A program made the translations under genes and the position numbers. DNA of 64,000 nt. Source: Afipia sp. Root123D2 (GTDB lineage: Bacteria; Pseudomonadota; Alphaproteobacteria; Rhizobiales; Xanthobacteraceae). The stretch spans positions 931,476 through 995,475 of the forward strand of contig NZ_LMDP01000001.1 in the NCBI RefSeq assembly GCF_001425835.1, written 5' to 3'. Shown here piece by piece: positions 16,461 to 24,964 of this stretch; position 1 is the stretch's first letter, and each line of letters begins with the position of its first letter. The notes below the pieces were generated by a model that did no database searches, had not been told where the DNA came from, and worked only from the letters and a program-made list of their open reading frames with translations.

Positions 16461-18176
16461 ATGCAGATCATAACAACCGATGTTGTCGTTGTGGGTGGTG
16501 GCGCCGCCGGTTGCTATGCAGCGCTCGAATTGTCCCGGAAGAAAATCCAGTCGGTCATCGTCTGCAAGGGTCTCGTTGGCAAAAGCGGCGCGTCTCTTTT
16601 CGCCGGAAATCTCGTCATCGGTGGTGGATTGCTCGGCAACACGCCGGAACAGGCAAGTAACACGGCGGAATTTCTGATCAGGTATCACAACCAGTTTCTG
16701 ATCGACCAGAAATGGGCTAAACGCTGCGGTCAGTGGATCGAGAACGTCTACTATCCCGAGCTTGAGGAGGCCGGTCTCTATTTTCGCCGCGACGACGACG
16801 GCAACGTGGTGACCAATCCCGGAAAGATCCGAAGCGTTGCGGCGAACACGCAGGGCAATTCGGGCGTTCCGTTCATGGATCTGCGCCGCAAGCAGGTGAT
16901 GAAAGCCGGTATCCGCAGGCTCGAAGAAACGTCGGTCACATCGTTGCTGCGGCGTTCTGACGGCAGCGTGTGTGGGGTCTTCGCGGTCAATTGCATGACG
17001 GGCGAATACTCCGTCGTGCTGGGGCGTGCCGTCGTCCTGGCCACCGGTTATTCAGACCGTCTGCATATGCGATCGACAGGTACGCGCGAGATGTCAGGCG
17101 ACGGCATCGCAATGGCATGGCGGGCCGGGGCCAGTCTCGTCAATCTCGAGATGCAGTGGTGGCACACCAACGATGTTGCCCATCCACCGACCTGGCAACG
17201 CATCCAGATATATCCCAACCCCGTGCTTGGTTCGGATCACTCGGCGCGCATGGTGAATTCCTCCGGTGAGGAATTCTTCAATCAGCAGGTCGACGATCCG
17301 ATGGCGTTTGCGCCTTACACCGTTCAGCTCAAGGCGCTGGTGAAGCAGGTGCACGCAGGCAAGGCGCGTTACGATGGCGGCTATTTCGCCGGTTTCGATC
17401 ACGTCGATTCCAAGGAGATCGATGCCTACACGACCTATGGCAAGCCGTTCTATCAGCTTGGCCGGGAGCCCAAAAACGGACCGATCGAAACTGCCGTCAC
17501 AGCGCATTACCGGCAGGGCGGAATTCTGGTCGATAATTCGAACATGCGTTCTTCGGTGCCCGGGCTCTACGTCGCAGGTGGCGTTAGCGGACACAGCAAC
17601 GGACTGATCGCGCTGGTCACATTCGACGGAAAGACGGTTGCGGACGGCATTGCCGCCGATCTCGACCAGCTTCAACCCGCAACGCTTCCGGAAGACCAGG
17701 TCGAAGCGGAGCGGCTGCGCATTGAGGCCTTGCTGGCAATGCCCGGTGACGGATTTTCGCCGGTTGCCGTCAAGGAGCAGATCCGCCGCATCATGTGGGA
17801 GAAGGTGGGTGTCGAGAAAAATCTCGCCGGCCTCACCGGTGCACTGGAGGATCTCGATCGCCTTCGCACGTCGGTGCTGCCCAACATGAAGATCAAGAAC
17901 CGGACGAGGGTCGCGAACTATGAATGGCTGGACGTGATCGACGTTCACAACATGATCGACGCCGCGGAGCTGGTTATCCATTCGTCGATTGAGCGCCGCG
18001 AGAGCCGGGGTCCGTTCATGCGAACGGACTTCCCGGAAACCGACAATGAGAACTGGCTGGCAGCCAACATCATGGTCAAGACCGACAATGGGTTTCGATT
18101 CGAGCAACGTCCCTACGAACTGCCGTTCTATCAACCCGGTTTCGCTCGTCGCGACAACATGACGGTGCCGTGGTGA
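16461..18176 (+). CDS. Fumarate-reductase/succinate-dehydrogenase-like flavoprotein
   Basis: A 571-residue FAD flavoprotein of the FrdA/SdhA/AprA superfamily. It has the dinucleotide fold VVVVGGGAAGCYAALELSR (residues 8-26), the capping domain, a HYRQGGI segment (His349) and the C-terminal ERRESRGPFMRTDFPE block with the expected arginines. Differences matter: the QFHPTG active-site motif is replaced by QWWHTN (His235), and the Ser-His region that covalently binds FAD in membrane SdhA/FrdA is KSGASLFAGN with no His, so FAD is probably non-covalent. It is first in a three-gene operon with Fe-S and CCG proteins. It may oxidise or reduce a dicarboxylate or 2-enoate other than succinate/fumarate; the substrate is unknown. 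Confidence 0.88.
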   Translation: MQIITTDVVVVGGGAAGCYAALELSRKKIQSVIVCKGLVGKSGASLFAGNLVIGGGLLGNTPEQASNTAEFLIRYHNQFLIDQKWAKRCGQWIENVYYPELEEAGLYFRRDDDGNVVTNPGKIRSVAANTQGNSGVPFMDLRRKQVMKAGIRRLEETSVTSLLRRSDGSVCGVFAVNCMTGEYSVVLGRAVVLATGYSDRLHMRSTGTREMSGDGIAMAWRAGASLVNLEMQWWHTNDVAHPPTWQRIQIYPNPVLGSDHSARMVNSSGEEFFNQQVDDPMAFAPYTVQLKALVKQVHAGKARYDGGYFAGFDHVDSKEIDAYTTYGKPFYQLGREPKNGPIETAVTAHYRQGGILVDNSNMRSSVPGLYVAGGVSGHSNGLIALVTFDGKTVADGIAADLDQLQPATLPEDQVEAERLRIEALLAMPGDGFSPVAVKEQIRRIMWEKVGVEKNLAGLTGALEDLDRLRTSVLPNMKIKNRTRVANYEWLDVIDVHNMIDAAELVIHSSIERRESRGPFMRTDFPETDNENWLAANIMVKTDNGFRFEQRPYELPFYQPGFARRDNMTVPW

Positions 18177-18213
18177 ATGCGCGCCGAACACTGTCGATGT
18201 CTGGAGGTGCGCG

Positions 18214-19209
18214 ATGAACGTGCAGGTCGACGCGCGAAGTATCGGCAAGGCCGAGAATTTCGACGGGTTGCTGGCGCGCAACACACGGCTCCAGCCAGGC
18301 GATCCGGTGCATATTCGCGTTTTGCGGTTCGATGCCGATCATGCCGATCAATCCGGTTTTGAAAGTTTTGTGGTTCCCTACGATACCTCGATGCGCGTTC
18401 TGGATGCGCTCAACTATGTCGCGGAGCATTTCGCGACCGATCTGGCCTACCGCTGGCTATGTGGATCCAAGATGTGCGGCACCTGTGCCGTCCGCATGAA
18501 CGGACGGGAAGTGCTGGCGTGCTGGGAAAGCGTCGAGCCCGAAATGACGATCGAGCCGCTGCGCAATCTGCCGGTCATCCGCGATCTGGTGGTGGACCGG
18601 TCGCCGTATGAGGCGCGTGTCGCGAAATTCGAGCCCTGGCTTGAACGCTCGTCTGACTATGCCGGCTTTCCTGAACCGCTGTCGCACAAGGACATGAAGA
18701 ATGCGTCCAAAGCCTTGGATTGCATTAGCTGTATGTCGTGCTTTTCGGCCTGTCCCGTCGTCGGCCTCGGCGATCTCACGGATTTTGCGGGACCGGCGCC
18801 GCTGGTCCAACTGGCGCAAACAGCCCTCGATGTTCGGAACGACCCGAAGAAAGTAGCGAGCGCGCTCGAACATGCCGGAATTTTCAACTGCGTGTCCTGC
18901 TATAAATGTGAGGAAGTCTGCCCCGCCAAGATTCCGATCGTGACCCGGATCATCGAGCCTTTGAAGGCGAAGACCGCTGTCCTGGTTCCTCACGCCGCGC
19001 GGCATTCGATCGTGTTTCGGGCAATTATCGCCTCACGAGGACGGATCGACCCGAGCGAACTTGTGATGCGGGTTCAGGGCGCGAAAGTGTTGCTGCAGGT
19101 CGGGCGTGCGTTGCGGCTTCTGCTTCGCGGCAAGATCAATCCACTCAAAACTTTATTCGGGAAAAACGGGAGCGCAGCGAACGCGGCGTCCCGTATCCTC
19201 GATCGATAG
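18214..19209 (+). CDS. Fe-S electron-transfer subunit (SdhB/FrdB-like)
   Basis: A 331-residue SdhB-like protein. The N-terminal ferredoxin domain binds one 2Fe-2S cluster (CGSKMCGTC with Cys83, 88, 91 and Cys103). The C-terminal domain has two full four-Cys sets, CISCMSCFSACP (170, 173, 176, 180) and CVSCYKCEEVCP (226, 229, 232, 236). SdhB of respiratory complexes has one 4Fe-4S and one 3Fe-4S; the complete second set here suggests two 4Fe-4S clusters. About 65 residues follow the clusters, basic and partly amphipathic. It starts 37 bp after the flavoprotein and passes electrons between it and the HdrB-like subunit. Confidence 0.9.
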   Translation: MNVQVDARSIGKAENFDGLLARNTRLQPGDPVHIRVLRFDADHADQSGFESFVVPYDTSMRVLDALNYVAEHFATDLAYRWLCGSKMCGTCAVRMNGREVLACWESVEPEMTIEPLRNLPVIRDLVVDRSPYEARVAKFEPWLERSSDYAGFPEPLSHKDMKNASKALDCISCMSCFSACPVVGLGDLTDFAGPAPLVQLAQTALDVRNDPKKVASALEHAGIFNCVSCYKCEEVCPAKIPIVTRIIEPLKAKTAVLVPHAARHSIVFRAIIASRGRIDPSELVMRVQGAKVLLQVGRALRLLLRGKINPLKTLFGKNGSAANAASRILDR

Positions 19210-19220
19210 AAGGCTGCATC

Positions 19221-20081
19221 ATGAAATTCGCCTATTATCCCGGCTGTTCGGCGAAAAGCACTTGTGCCGAACTTAACGTGGCAATGCGTAAGGTTGCGGT
19301 CGCGCTTGATTTGCAGCTCACTGAGCTCGAGTCGGCTACCTGCACAGGAGCCCGCGAGATCAGGGCAATCGACCCTGTCGGATTCCTTGCGCTCAATGTG
19401 CGCATCCTCGCACTCGCCGAGCGGGATCAATTGCCGCTGATGACGATCTGCAATACCTGCACACTTAACCTTATCGACGCCAACGCGATTTTCGCAGAGG
19501 ACGCAGATCTTGCCCGGCAGGTGAATTTGCGGCTCGCCGAGGAAGGCCTTGAATATAAAGGCACGACCCGCGTCACCCATTTCTTGTGGGTGTTGTTTGA
19601 AGACATCGGCGCCGAGCGCCTTCGCGAACTCGTGGTCAACCCTCTGACCGGACTGTCGGTCGCGGCTTTTTATGGTTGCCACATTACGCGACCGCCGGGC
19701 AAATACGGCTTCATAGATTCCCGCAATAATCAATCGCTCGAGCAGCTCTCCATGTTACTTGGCTGCAAGCCGGTCGATTATACCGGCCGAACGGAGTGCT
19801 GTGGTTTTCATACCGCCGCTCATGACGAACGCATTTCGATCAAGCTGACGGGCCAGCACATCCAGTCGGCGAAAACCAACGGTGCAGACGCGATGGTGAC
19901 GCCATGCCCGCTGTGCCATACCGTGCTGGATAGTTTCCAGAAGGAAATTGAGAAGGATGCCGGCACCAAGCTGGACATGCCGGTTCTTCATCTCCCGCAA
20001 CTGGTGGGCCTTGCCCTCGGGATGTCGCATGAAGAGTTGCGCCTCGGCAGTCATGTTGTCTCGACGGAGGCTCTCAGGTAG
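19221..20081 (+). CDS. HdrB-like CCG-domain subunit (SdhE/heterodisulfide-reductase B type)
   Basis: A 286-residue protein with two cysteine-rich CCG domains, as in HdrB, thiol:fumarate reductase and type E succinate dehydrogenase. The second domain is complete (Cys153 in YGCHITRP, Cys193-Cys194 in ECCGFH, Cys229/232 in PCPLCH). The first has Cys9, Cys77 and Cys80, but the CC pair is reduced to TCTG (Cys41 only). It therefore probably binds one non-cubane cluster. It replaces the usual cytochrome b membrane anchor and probably hands electrons to or from quinone or a thiol carrier. It follows the Fe-S gene after 11 bp, and a terminator closes the operon. Confidence 0.88.
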   Translation: MKFAYYPGCSAKSTCAELNVAMRKVAVALDLQLTELESATCTGAREIRAIDPVGFLALNVRILALAERDQLPLMTICNTCTLNLIDANAIFAEDADLARQVNLRLAEEGLEYKGTTRVTHFLWVLFEDIGAERLRELVVNPLTGLSVAAFYGCHITRPPGKYGFIDSRNNQSLEQLSMLLGCKPVDYTGRTECCGFHTAAHDERISIKLTGQHIQSAKTNGADAMVTPCPLCHTVLDSFQKEIEKDAGTKLDMPVLHLPQLVGLALGMSHEELRLGSHVVSTEALR

Positions 20082-20113
20082 CCGCGTTCGCACCAGCGGG
20101 GAGGGACATTTTG

Positions 20114-20139
20114 CCGGCGTTCGCGCCGGAACTATTTTT
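20114..20139 (+). terminator. Rho-independent terminator of the flavoprotein operon
   Basis: CCGGCG and CGCCGG pair around the stable tetraloop TTCG, followed 5 nt later by TTTTT at 20135-20139. It begins 33 bp after the stop of the CCG-domain gene. The rest of the gap to 20351 shows no gene. Confidence 0.7.
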
Positions 20140-20351
20140 GGCCGATTTTGGTCGTTCTCACCGTCCGGGTGCTACAGGCCTCCAGGACGTACGTTCTGAT
20201 CGGACTGGGCGATCCGGATATGGCCAACGTGCTGGGGATGCAGCAATGGGAATGCTGTCCTGACCAGTGGTGGTGATGGCCGTCTCAAGTGACTATAGTG
20301 CGCTGATTATCCCGACCCGTGTCCCAAGGAAAATGGGCATGGAGTCCCTTG

Positions 20352-21131
20352 ATGGTCAGGTGCATGTCTAGTGTTTTGCGAGAACTTCCCGCCATAGCCA
20401 GAGGCGATGAACTGGCTTCTGCCAGCAAGATAGTTTTTGAACGCGCGGAAGTACGACGCGGAAGCCGCCAGCTTCTTTCGATCCCGGCGCTTCGCCTTGA
20501 TGCGCAGCGCATCGGCGTGATCGGCGACAACGGATCCGGCAAGAGCACGATGCTCCGCCTGATCAACGGGCTTCTCTTGCCGAGCAGTGGACGGATTGTC
20601 GTGGCGGGGCTCGATACGGCGCGTCATCGTAAGGAACTGCCGGCGCAGGTCGGTTTCGTATTTCAGAACCCGGACCATCAGCTTATTTTCCCGACGGTCG
20701 GCGAGGAGATCGCATTCGGACTGACCGAACGCGGGATGCCCGCCCGGCAGGCGCGAAATCAAGCGCTGACGCTGCTGGAGCAGCACGGCTGCACCGGATG
20801 GGTCGATCGCAATGTCAATGAGCTGTCCGGAGGCCAGAAGCAGCTTGTCTGCATTCTGGCGGTGCTCGCCACCGAGCCGTCGATCCTGCTGATGGACGAA
20901 CCCTTCTCGAGCCTCGATCTTCCGACCCGGCTGGTGCTTTCCCGCAAGATCATGAGGTTGCCGCAGCAGATCGTGATGGCGTCCCATGATCTCGACCTGC
21001 TCGCGCAGTTCGATCGGGTGATCTGGCTGGACGCGGGCTGCATTCGCGAGGATGGTTCACCTGCCGATGTGCTGCCGGCCTATCGTGAGCATGCAGCGAT
21101 GGCCGCTGAAGCGGATCTCGCCACGGTATGA
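20352..21131 (+). CDS. bioM: BioM, ATPase of the ECF biotin transporter
   Basis: A 259-residue energy-coupling-factor ATPase with Walker A GDNGSGKST, Q-loop VFQNPDHQLIFPTVGEEIAF (the ECF-type groove motif), signature ELSGGQKQL, Walker B ILLMDEP and switch His in MASHD. ATG 20352 is preceded by GGAG at 7 nt; a GTG at 20319 and an ATG at 20364 are less likely. It overlaps bioN by 4 bp. In this family BioM energises biotin uptake through BioN and BioY. No clear BioR-type box (TTAT-N2-ATAA) is visible upstream. Confidence 0.93.
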   Translation: MVRCMSSVLRELPAIARGDELASASKIVFERAEVRRGSRQLLSIPALRLDAQRIGVIGDNGSGKSTMLRLINGLLLPSSGRIVVAGLDTARHRKELPAQVGFVFQNPDHQLIFPTVGEEIAFGLTERGMPARQARNQALTLLEQHGCTGWVDRNVNELSGGQKQLVCILAVLATEPSILLMDEPFSSLDLPTRLVLSRKIMRLPQQIVMASHDLDLLAQFDRVIWLDAGCIREDGSPADVLPAYREHAAMAAEADLATV

Positions 21132-21754
21132 TGACCGACGGCCTCGCGCCAAAGACGTGGCTGCATCGCGTGCCCGCTGGCGTCAAGCTTGCGGGCCTTG
21201 CGCTGTTCAGCCTTGTGCTGCTGCCGGTCGATGACTGGCGGATATTGGCGGGCGTGTTGACGCTCGTTCTTGCAACCTATGCAGGCTTCGGGCGCCCGGG
21301 GCTCGCGCGGCTGGCATTGCTGCGGCCCCTGGTGCCGCTGCTTCTCATCATCGGCGGCGTTCAGGCGTTCTCAGGCGGCTGGCACGCGGGGGCTGTCGTC
21401 AGCCTGCGGTTGCTGACAATGCTTTTGCTCGCCGATCTCGTCAGCATGACCACCACGATGACCGCGTTGATGGACGTGCTCGCGCCGTTCTTCAGCCTGC
21501 TTCGTCCGCTTGGCGTCAATCCGCGCAAGATGGCGCTTGCGGTGGCGCTCGTCTTGCGCTTTGTCCCGGTTCTGCTGACGCGATGGCGTGCCCGCGAGGA
21601 GGCCTGGAAGGCGCGAACCCACCGTCGCGTTCCGGTGCGGCTGGTGGCTGTCTTCCTTGCCGATATTTTGCAACTCGCCGATCGGGTCGCGGAATCGCTC
21701 GATGCAAGGGGCTTCGATACGGCTGCCGCCGATCGTCAACGGAAGCTATCGTAG
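21128..21754 (+). CDS. bioN: BioN, transmembrane T component of the ECF biotin transporter
   Basis: A 208-residue membrane protein of the ECF T family with four to five hydrophobic segments. It carries the coupling motif with an ARG triplet in AESLDARGFD near the C-terminus and a matching basic stretch (TRWRAREEAWKARTH) before it, through which T components contact the ATPases. ATG 21128 overlaps bioM. It links the ATPase BioM to the biotin-binding BioY encoded next. Confidence 0.92.
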   Translation: MMTDGLAPKTWLHRVPAGVKLAGLALFSLVLLPVDDWRILAGVLTLVLATYAGFGRPGLARLALLRPLVPLLLIIGGVQAFSGGWHAGAVVSLRLLTMLLLADLVSMTTTMTALMDVLAPFFSLLRPLGVNPRKMALAVALVLRFVPVLLTRWRAREEAWKARTHRRVPVRLVAVFLADILQLADRVAESLDARGFDTAAADRQRKLS

Positions 21755-21764
21755 GAGAGATCAC

Positions 21765-22319
21765 GTGGAATCGCGAGCCATTGTCCGTATTGCCCTGATG
21801 GCGGCCGTCATCGGTGTGCTGGGAATGCTCCCCGGAGTGATGTTGCCGATCGCCATGGGCGTGCCGATCACGGCGCAGACCCTTGGAGTCATGCTGGCTG
21901 GAATTATCCTCGGTCCGCGCCACGGCGCACTGGCGGTGCTGCTGTTCCTGTTCGTGGTGTTGCTCGGCGCACCGTTGCTGTCGGGTGGTCGCGGCGGGCT
22001 CGGTGTGCTGTTCGGACCGTCGGTCGGCTTCCTGCTCGGCTTTATTCCCGCGGCATTTGTCGCGGGTCTCGCGATGGAGCGGTTGAAGGCCCTGCCAGTG
22101 TTCGCCGCAGCGCTCGTTGCCGCGGTCGTGGGCGGGATTGTGGTGGAATACGCTTGCGGTGTTTTCGGCTTGATGGTGATGGCGCGGATGAGCCTGCTGC
22201 AGGTGCTTGTCGCCACGGCCGTCTTCGTGCCGGGCGATCTTCTGAAGGCATTGGCGACGGCCTTCGTCGCAGAGGCTTCGTATCGTGGCTATCCGGCTGC
22301 GATCGCGAGCCGGACGTGA
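21765..22319 (+). CDS. bioY: BioY, biotin-binding S component
   Basis: A 184-residue protein of six hydrophobic segments with BioY-type sequence (GVPITAQTLGVMLAGIILG, the SGGRGGLGVLFGPSVGF segment, and VPGDLLKALATAFVA). It binds biotin at the membrane. GTG 21765 is chosen because GGAGAG stands 5 nt upstream, and the 10-bp gap to bioN fits an operon. Its stop overlaps the GTG start of the acyl-CoA ligase gene by 4 bp, so ligase translation is tied to the transporter. Confidence 0.94.
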   Translation: MESRAIVRIALMAAVIGVLGMLPGVMLPIAMGVPITAQTLGVMLAGIILGPRHGALAVLLFLFVVLLGAPLLSGGRGGLGVLFGPSVGFLLGFIPAAFVAGLAMERLKALPVFAAALVAAVVGGIVVEYACGVFGLMVMARMSLLQVLVATAVFVPGDLLKALATAFVAEASYRGYPAAIASRT

Positions 22320-23824
22320 CCGATCACCCAACCATCACGGCAACGCTTCCGAGACATGCGCGCGCGAGCCCCGACCGCATCGCGGTGATTTGCGATCGCC
22401 ACGCGATTACCTGGTGGGAGCTCGATCTGGCCGTGGATCGTCTCGCCGCTCACCTTGCGGCTGTCGTTCCGGCGGGACGTGGCGTTGCCTTGCATTTGCC
22501 GAACGGTCCGGCGCTGGCGCTGCTGTTTCTTGCCGCCGCGCGCGGGGGGCGGGAGGCGCAGGTCCTCGACCCCAATTGGCCGGTCGAGACGACGCGGCTT
22601 GCGCTCAGGGAGCTCTCGCCGGGTCTCGTGGTCAGTCATGATCCGGCGCTGGCCGGTGGGGCGGGTGCACTGGCCGTGATTGATGCCCACGGTCCGTTCG
22701 AGACTGTTGCGGATGCAATCGGGGCGAAATCCTCGTTCCAGTCGGTGCCGCAGCCCGATCCGTTGACGCCGTTCTATGTCGGGTTCACGTCGGGCTCGAC
22801 AGGTCTGCCGAAAGGATATCGACGCCACCATTCGTCGTGGGTCGAGAGCTTTCGGGCAGGGGACCGCGAGTTCGATATAAACGCGGATGATGTCGTGCTC
22901 GCCCCCGGCGCGCTGACGCACTCGCTGTTTCTTTACGGGCTTGCGCATGGATTGTACGTCGGTGCGACCGTCATCCTTTGCCGGCAGTTTCGCCCCAATC
23001 TGGTCTGCCGGCTGATTGCGACGCATCAGGCAAGCGTGCTCTATGGCGTGCCGACACAGCTTGAAATGATCGTCGACGCGGCCATGCGTGATAGCGCGCC
23101 ACCATTCGCGACGATGCGCTGGATTCTGTCGTCAGGCGCGAAATGGCAGGGCCGCGCGATGGACGATTTGCGGGACCATTTCCCAAGCGCGCGTTTCGCC
23201 GAATTCTACGGTGCTTCCGAATTGAGTTTCGTTACGGTTGTGAAGGATGATGAGGATGTGCCGCCCGATTCGGTCGGGCGGGCATTTTCCGGCGTCGATC
23301 TCTCGATCCGGGACCATCTCGGGCGCCGACTGCCGTCGGGTGAGGCCGGGCAGGTGTTCGTGGCCAGTCCCTTCGTTTTCATCGACTACGCCTGTGGGAA
23401 TACAACGGCGCTCTTGCGCGATGGTGACGCGGTGTCCGTCGGTGACATCGGCGTTCTCGATGAACGCGGCTATCTCCGGCTTGTTGGCCGCGCCAGCCGG
23501 ATGATCATTACGTCCGGCAAGAACGTGCATCCGGAAGAGATCGAGCGCGTGCTTGAGAGCCACCCCGCGGTGACGGCGGCGGCGGTGCTGGGCGTCGACG
23601 ATGATCGCCGGGGCGAGCGGCTTCTGGCGCTGCTCAAACTCCATCCGGAGATGTCCGTTGCTTCGTCCGACCTGATCGGCCATGCCCGCAGCCGTCTACC
23701 GTCCTACAAGATACCGCGCCGGTTCGCGCTGCCGCCGAAGTGGCCGTTGACGTCGTCCGGCAAAAACGATTTTCAGGCGCTGCGCAGCATTTGGGACAGC
23801 GACGTGTGCGAGGCGCTCCCGTGA
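22316..23824 (+). CDS. Acyl-CoA ligase (AMP-forming) in the biotin operon
   Basis: A 502-residue member of the AMP-dependent acyl-CoA synthetase family. The adenylate-forming loop is FTSGSTGLPKGYRR, the hinge region is VGDIGVLDERGYLRLVGR, SGKNVHPEEIERVLE follows, and the C-terminal catalytic Lys is in PLTSSGKNDF. It would activate a carboxylic acid to its CoA thioester. It is fused by 4-bp overlaps to bioY upstream and the thiolase downstream. The arrangement recalls B. subtilis yhfT, next to the BioY paralogue yhfU. Plausible substrates are biotin, a biotin side-chain derivative or a pimelate-like acid; none is proven. Confidence 0.88.
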   Translation: MTDHPTITATLPRHARASPDRIAVICDRHAITWWELDLAVDRLAAHLAAVVPAGRGVALHLPNGPALALLFLAAARGGREAQVLDPNWPVETTRLALRELSPGLVVSHDPALAGGAGALAVIDAHGPFETVADAIGAKSSFQSVPQPDPLTPFYVGFTSGSTGLPKGYRRHHSSWVESFRAGDREFDINADDVVLAPGALTHSLFLYGLAHGLYVGATVILCRQFRPNLVCRLIATHQASVLYGVPTQLEMIVDAAMRDSAPPFATMRWILSSGAKWQGRAMDDLRDHFPSARFAEFYGASELSFVTVVKDDEDVPPDSVGRAFSGVDLSIRDHLGRRLPSGEAGQVFVASPFVFIDYACGNTTALLRDGDAVSVGDIGVLDERGYLRLVGRASRMIITSGKNVHPEEIERVLESHPAVTAAAVLGVDDDRRGERLLALLKLHPEMSVASSDLIGHARSRLPSYKIPRRFALPPKWPLTSSGKNDFQALRSIWDSDVCEALP

Positions 23825-24948
23825 CCGCCGCTTATCTCGTCGCCGCGCGCCGCACCGGCGTCGCGCCGCGCAACGGTGCGTTCAAGGCGGTGGAAGCCGA
23901 CGAACTCGGCGAAGCGCCGATCCGTGCCGTCTTGTCCGATTGCGGCATTGCGCCGGATGCGATCGATGACGTGATCTTCGGCAACGCGCTGTATGGCGGC
24001 GGCAATCCGGTGCGGCTTGCCGCACTGCGCGCGGGACTGCCGGATCGTGTTCCGGCACTGACCATCGACAGTCAATGCTGCGGCGGGCTCGATGCGATCA
24101 TGATGGCTGCGGACCGGGTCACCAGCGGTGGCGCGGATGCTGTCATCGCGGGAGGCGTCGAAAGTTTCAGCCGCGCGCCACTGCGTGCGCGACGGCCGCG
24201 CCATGCCGGCGAGGCCCCGCAGCCGTATGACAGGCCGCCCTTCGCGCCGTGGCCCGAGCGCGATCCGGATATGATCGCCGCCGCCGCGGTGCTCGCCGAA
24301 ACATTCGGCATCTCGCGGACGAGGCAGGATGCGTTCGCGATCGCAAGCCACCGTAAGGCGATCGAAAATCCTCCCGGCTCCGGCGAGATCGTGCCGCTGG
24401 CGGGATTGTCGCGCGATGCCTTTCCCCGTGCGCTGACCGAAGCGCTGTGTTCGCGTTTGCCGCCGATCGCAGGCGATGAGGTGTCCGGCGTGACGCGCGC
24501 GACAGTCGCGGTCGAGGCCGACGCCGCCGCCGCCCTGCTGGTGGTGTCCGAAACGATGCTGCGGCGTCTCAATGTGGGGCGGCCGTTGCGGATCATGGCC
24601 GCAACCCGATGCGGTGACGATCCGGCAATGCCCGGCGCCGCGCCGATCCGCGCGGCCAAAAAGCTTCTCGCAGGGCAGCGGGTTGCTCCGGAGGCGATCG
24701 CCGTCGCCGAGATCATGGAAGCCTTTGCCGCGCAGGCAATCGCCTGTGCAGAGGGGATCGGCGTGGCGTCATCGGCGCTCAACCGGAGCGGTGGCGGATT
24801 GGCGCGCGGCCATCCGATCGGTGCATCCGGCGCAATCCTTGCGGTGCGGTTGTGGCATGAAATGCAGAAGGAGGAGCCGGGAGCGCTGGGGCTGGCGGCG
24901 ATTGCCGCTGCCGGCGGACTCGGCAGCGCGCTGCTCGTGACGATATGA
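23821..24948 (+). CDS. Thiolase-like acyltransferase in the biotin operon, C-terminal Cys missing
   Basis: A 375-residue thiolase-family protein. The nucleophile is present in DSQCCGGLDAI (Cys86), and the oxyanion/base motif GGGLARGHPIGASGA is intact (His331). The C-terminal catalytic Cys, normally in a CxGGGxG motif, is Ala362 in GLAAIAAAGGLGSA. Without it, normal thiolysis or Claisen condensation is doubtful. The start is a GTG at 23821 inside the ligase stop. It parallels yhfS of Bacillus by position. It could be a thiolase-like protein with altered chemistry or a partner in a complex with the hydratase gene. Confidence 0.85.
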   Translation: MTAAYLVAARRTGVAPRNGAFKAVEADELGEAPIRAVLSDCGIAPDAIDDVIFGNALYGGGNPVRLAALRAGLPDRVPALTIDSQCCGGLDAIMMAADRVTSGGADAVIAGGVESFSRAPLRARRPRHAGEAPQPYDRPPFAPWPERDPDMIAAAAVLAETFGISRTRQDAFAIASHRKAIENPPGSGEIVPLAGLSRDAFPRALTEALCSRLPPIAGDEVSGVTRATVAVEADAAAALLVVSETMLRRLNVGRPLRIMAATRCGDDPAMPGAAPIRAAKKLLAGQRVAPEAIAVAEIMEAFAAQAIACAEGIGVASSALNRSGGGLARGHPIGASGAILAVRLWHEMQKEEPGALGLAAIAAAGGLGSALLVTI

Positions 24949-24964
24949 CGAAAGGCAGGCTGAG

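Noticed and set aside
6251-20100. Catabolic block as a recently integrated island at tRNA-Arg
   Set aside because: No direct repeat of the tRNA 3' end, no integrase or mobility gene, and codon and GC use look similar to the flanks. Transfer remains possible but unsupported.
20280-20351. BioR or riboswitch-type control upstream of bioM
   Set aside because: No TTAT-N2-ATAA box or known structured leader could be found.
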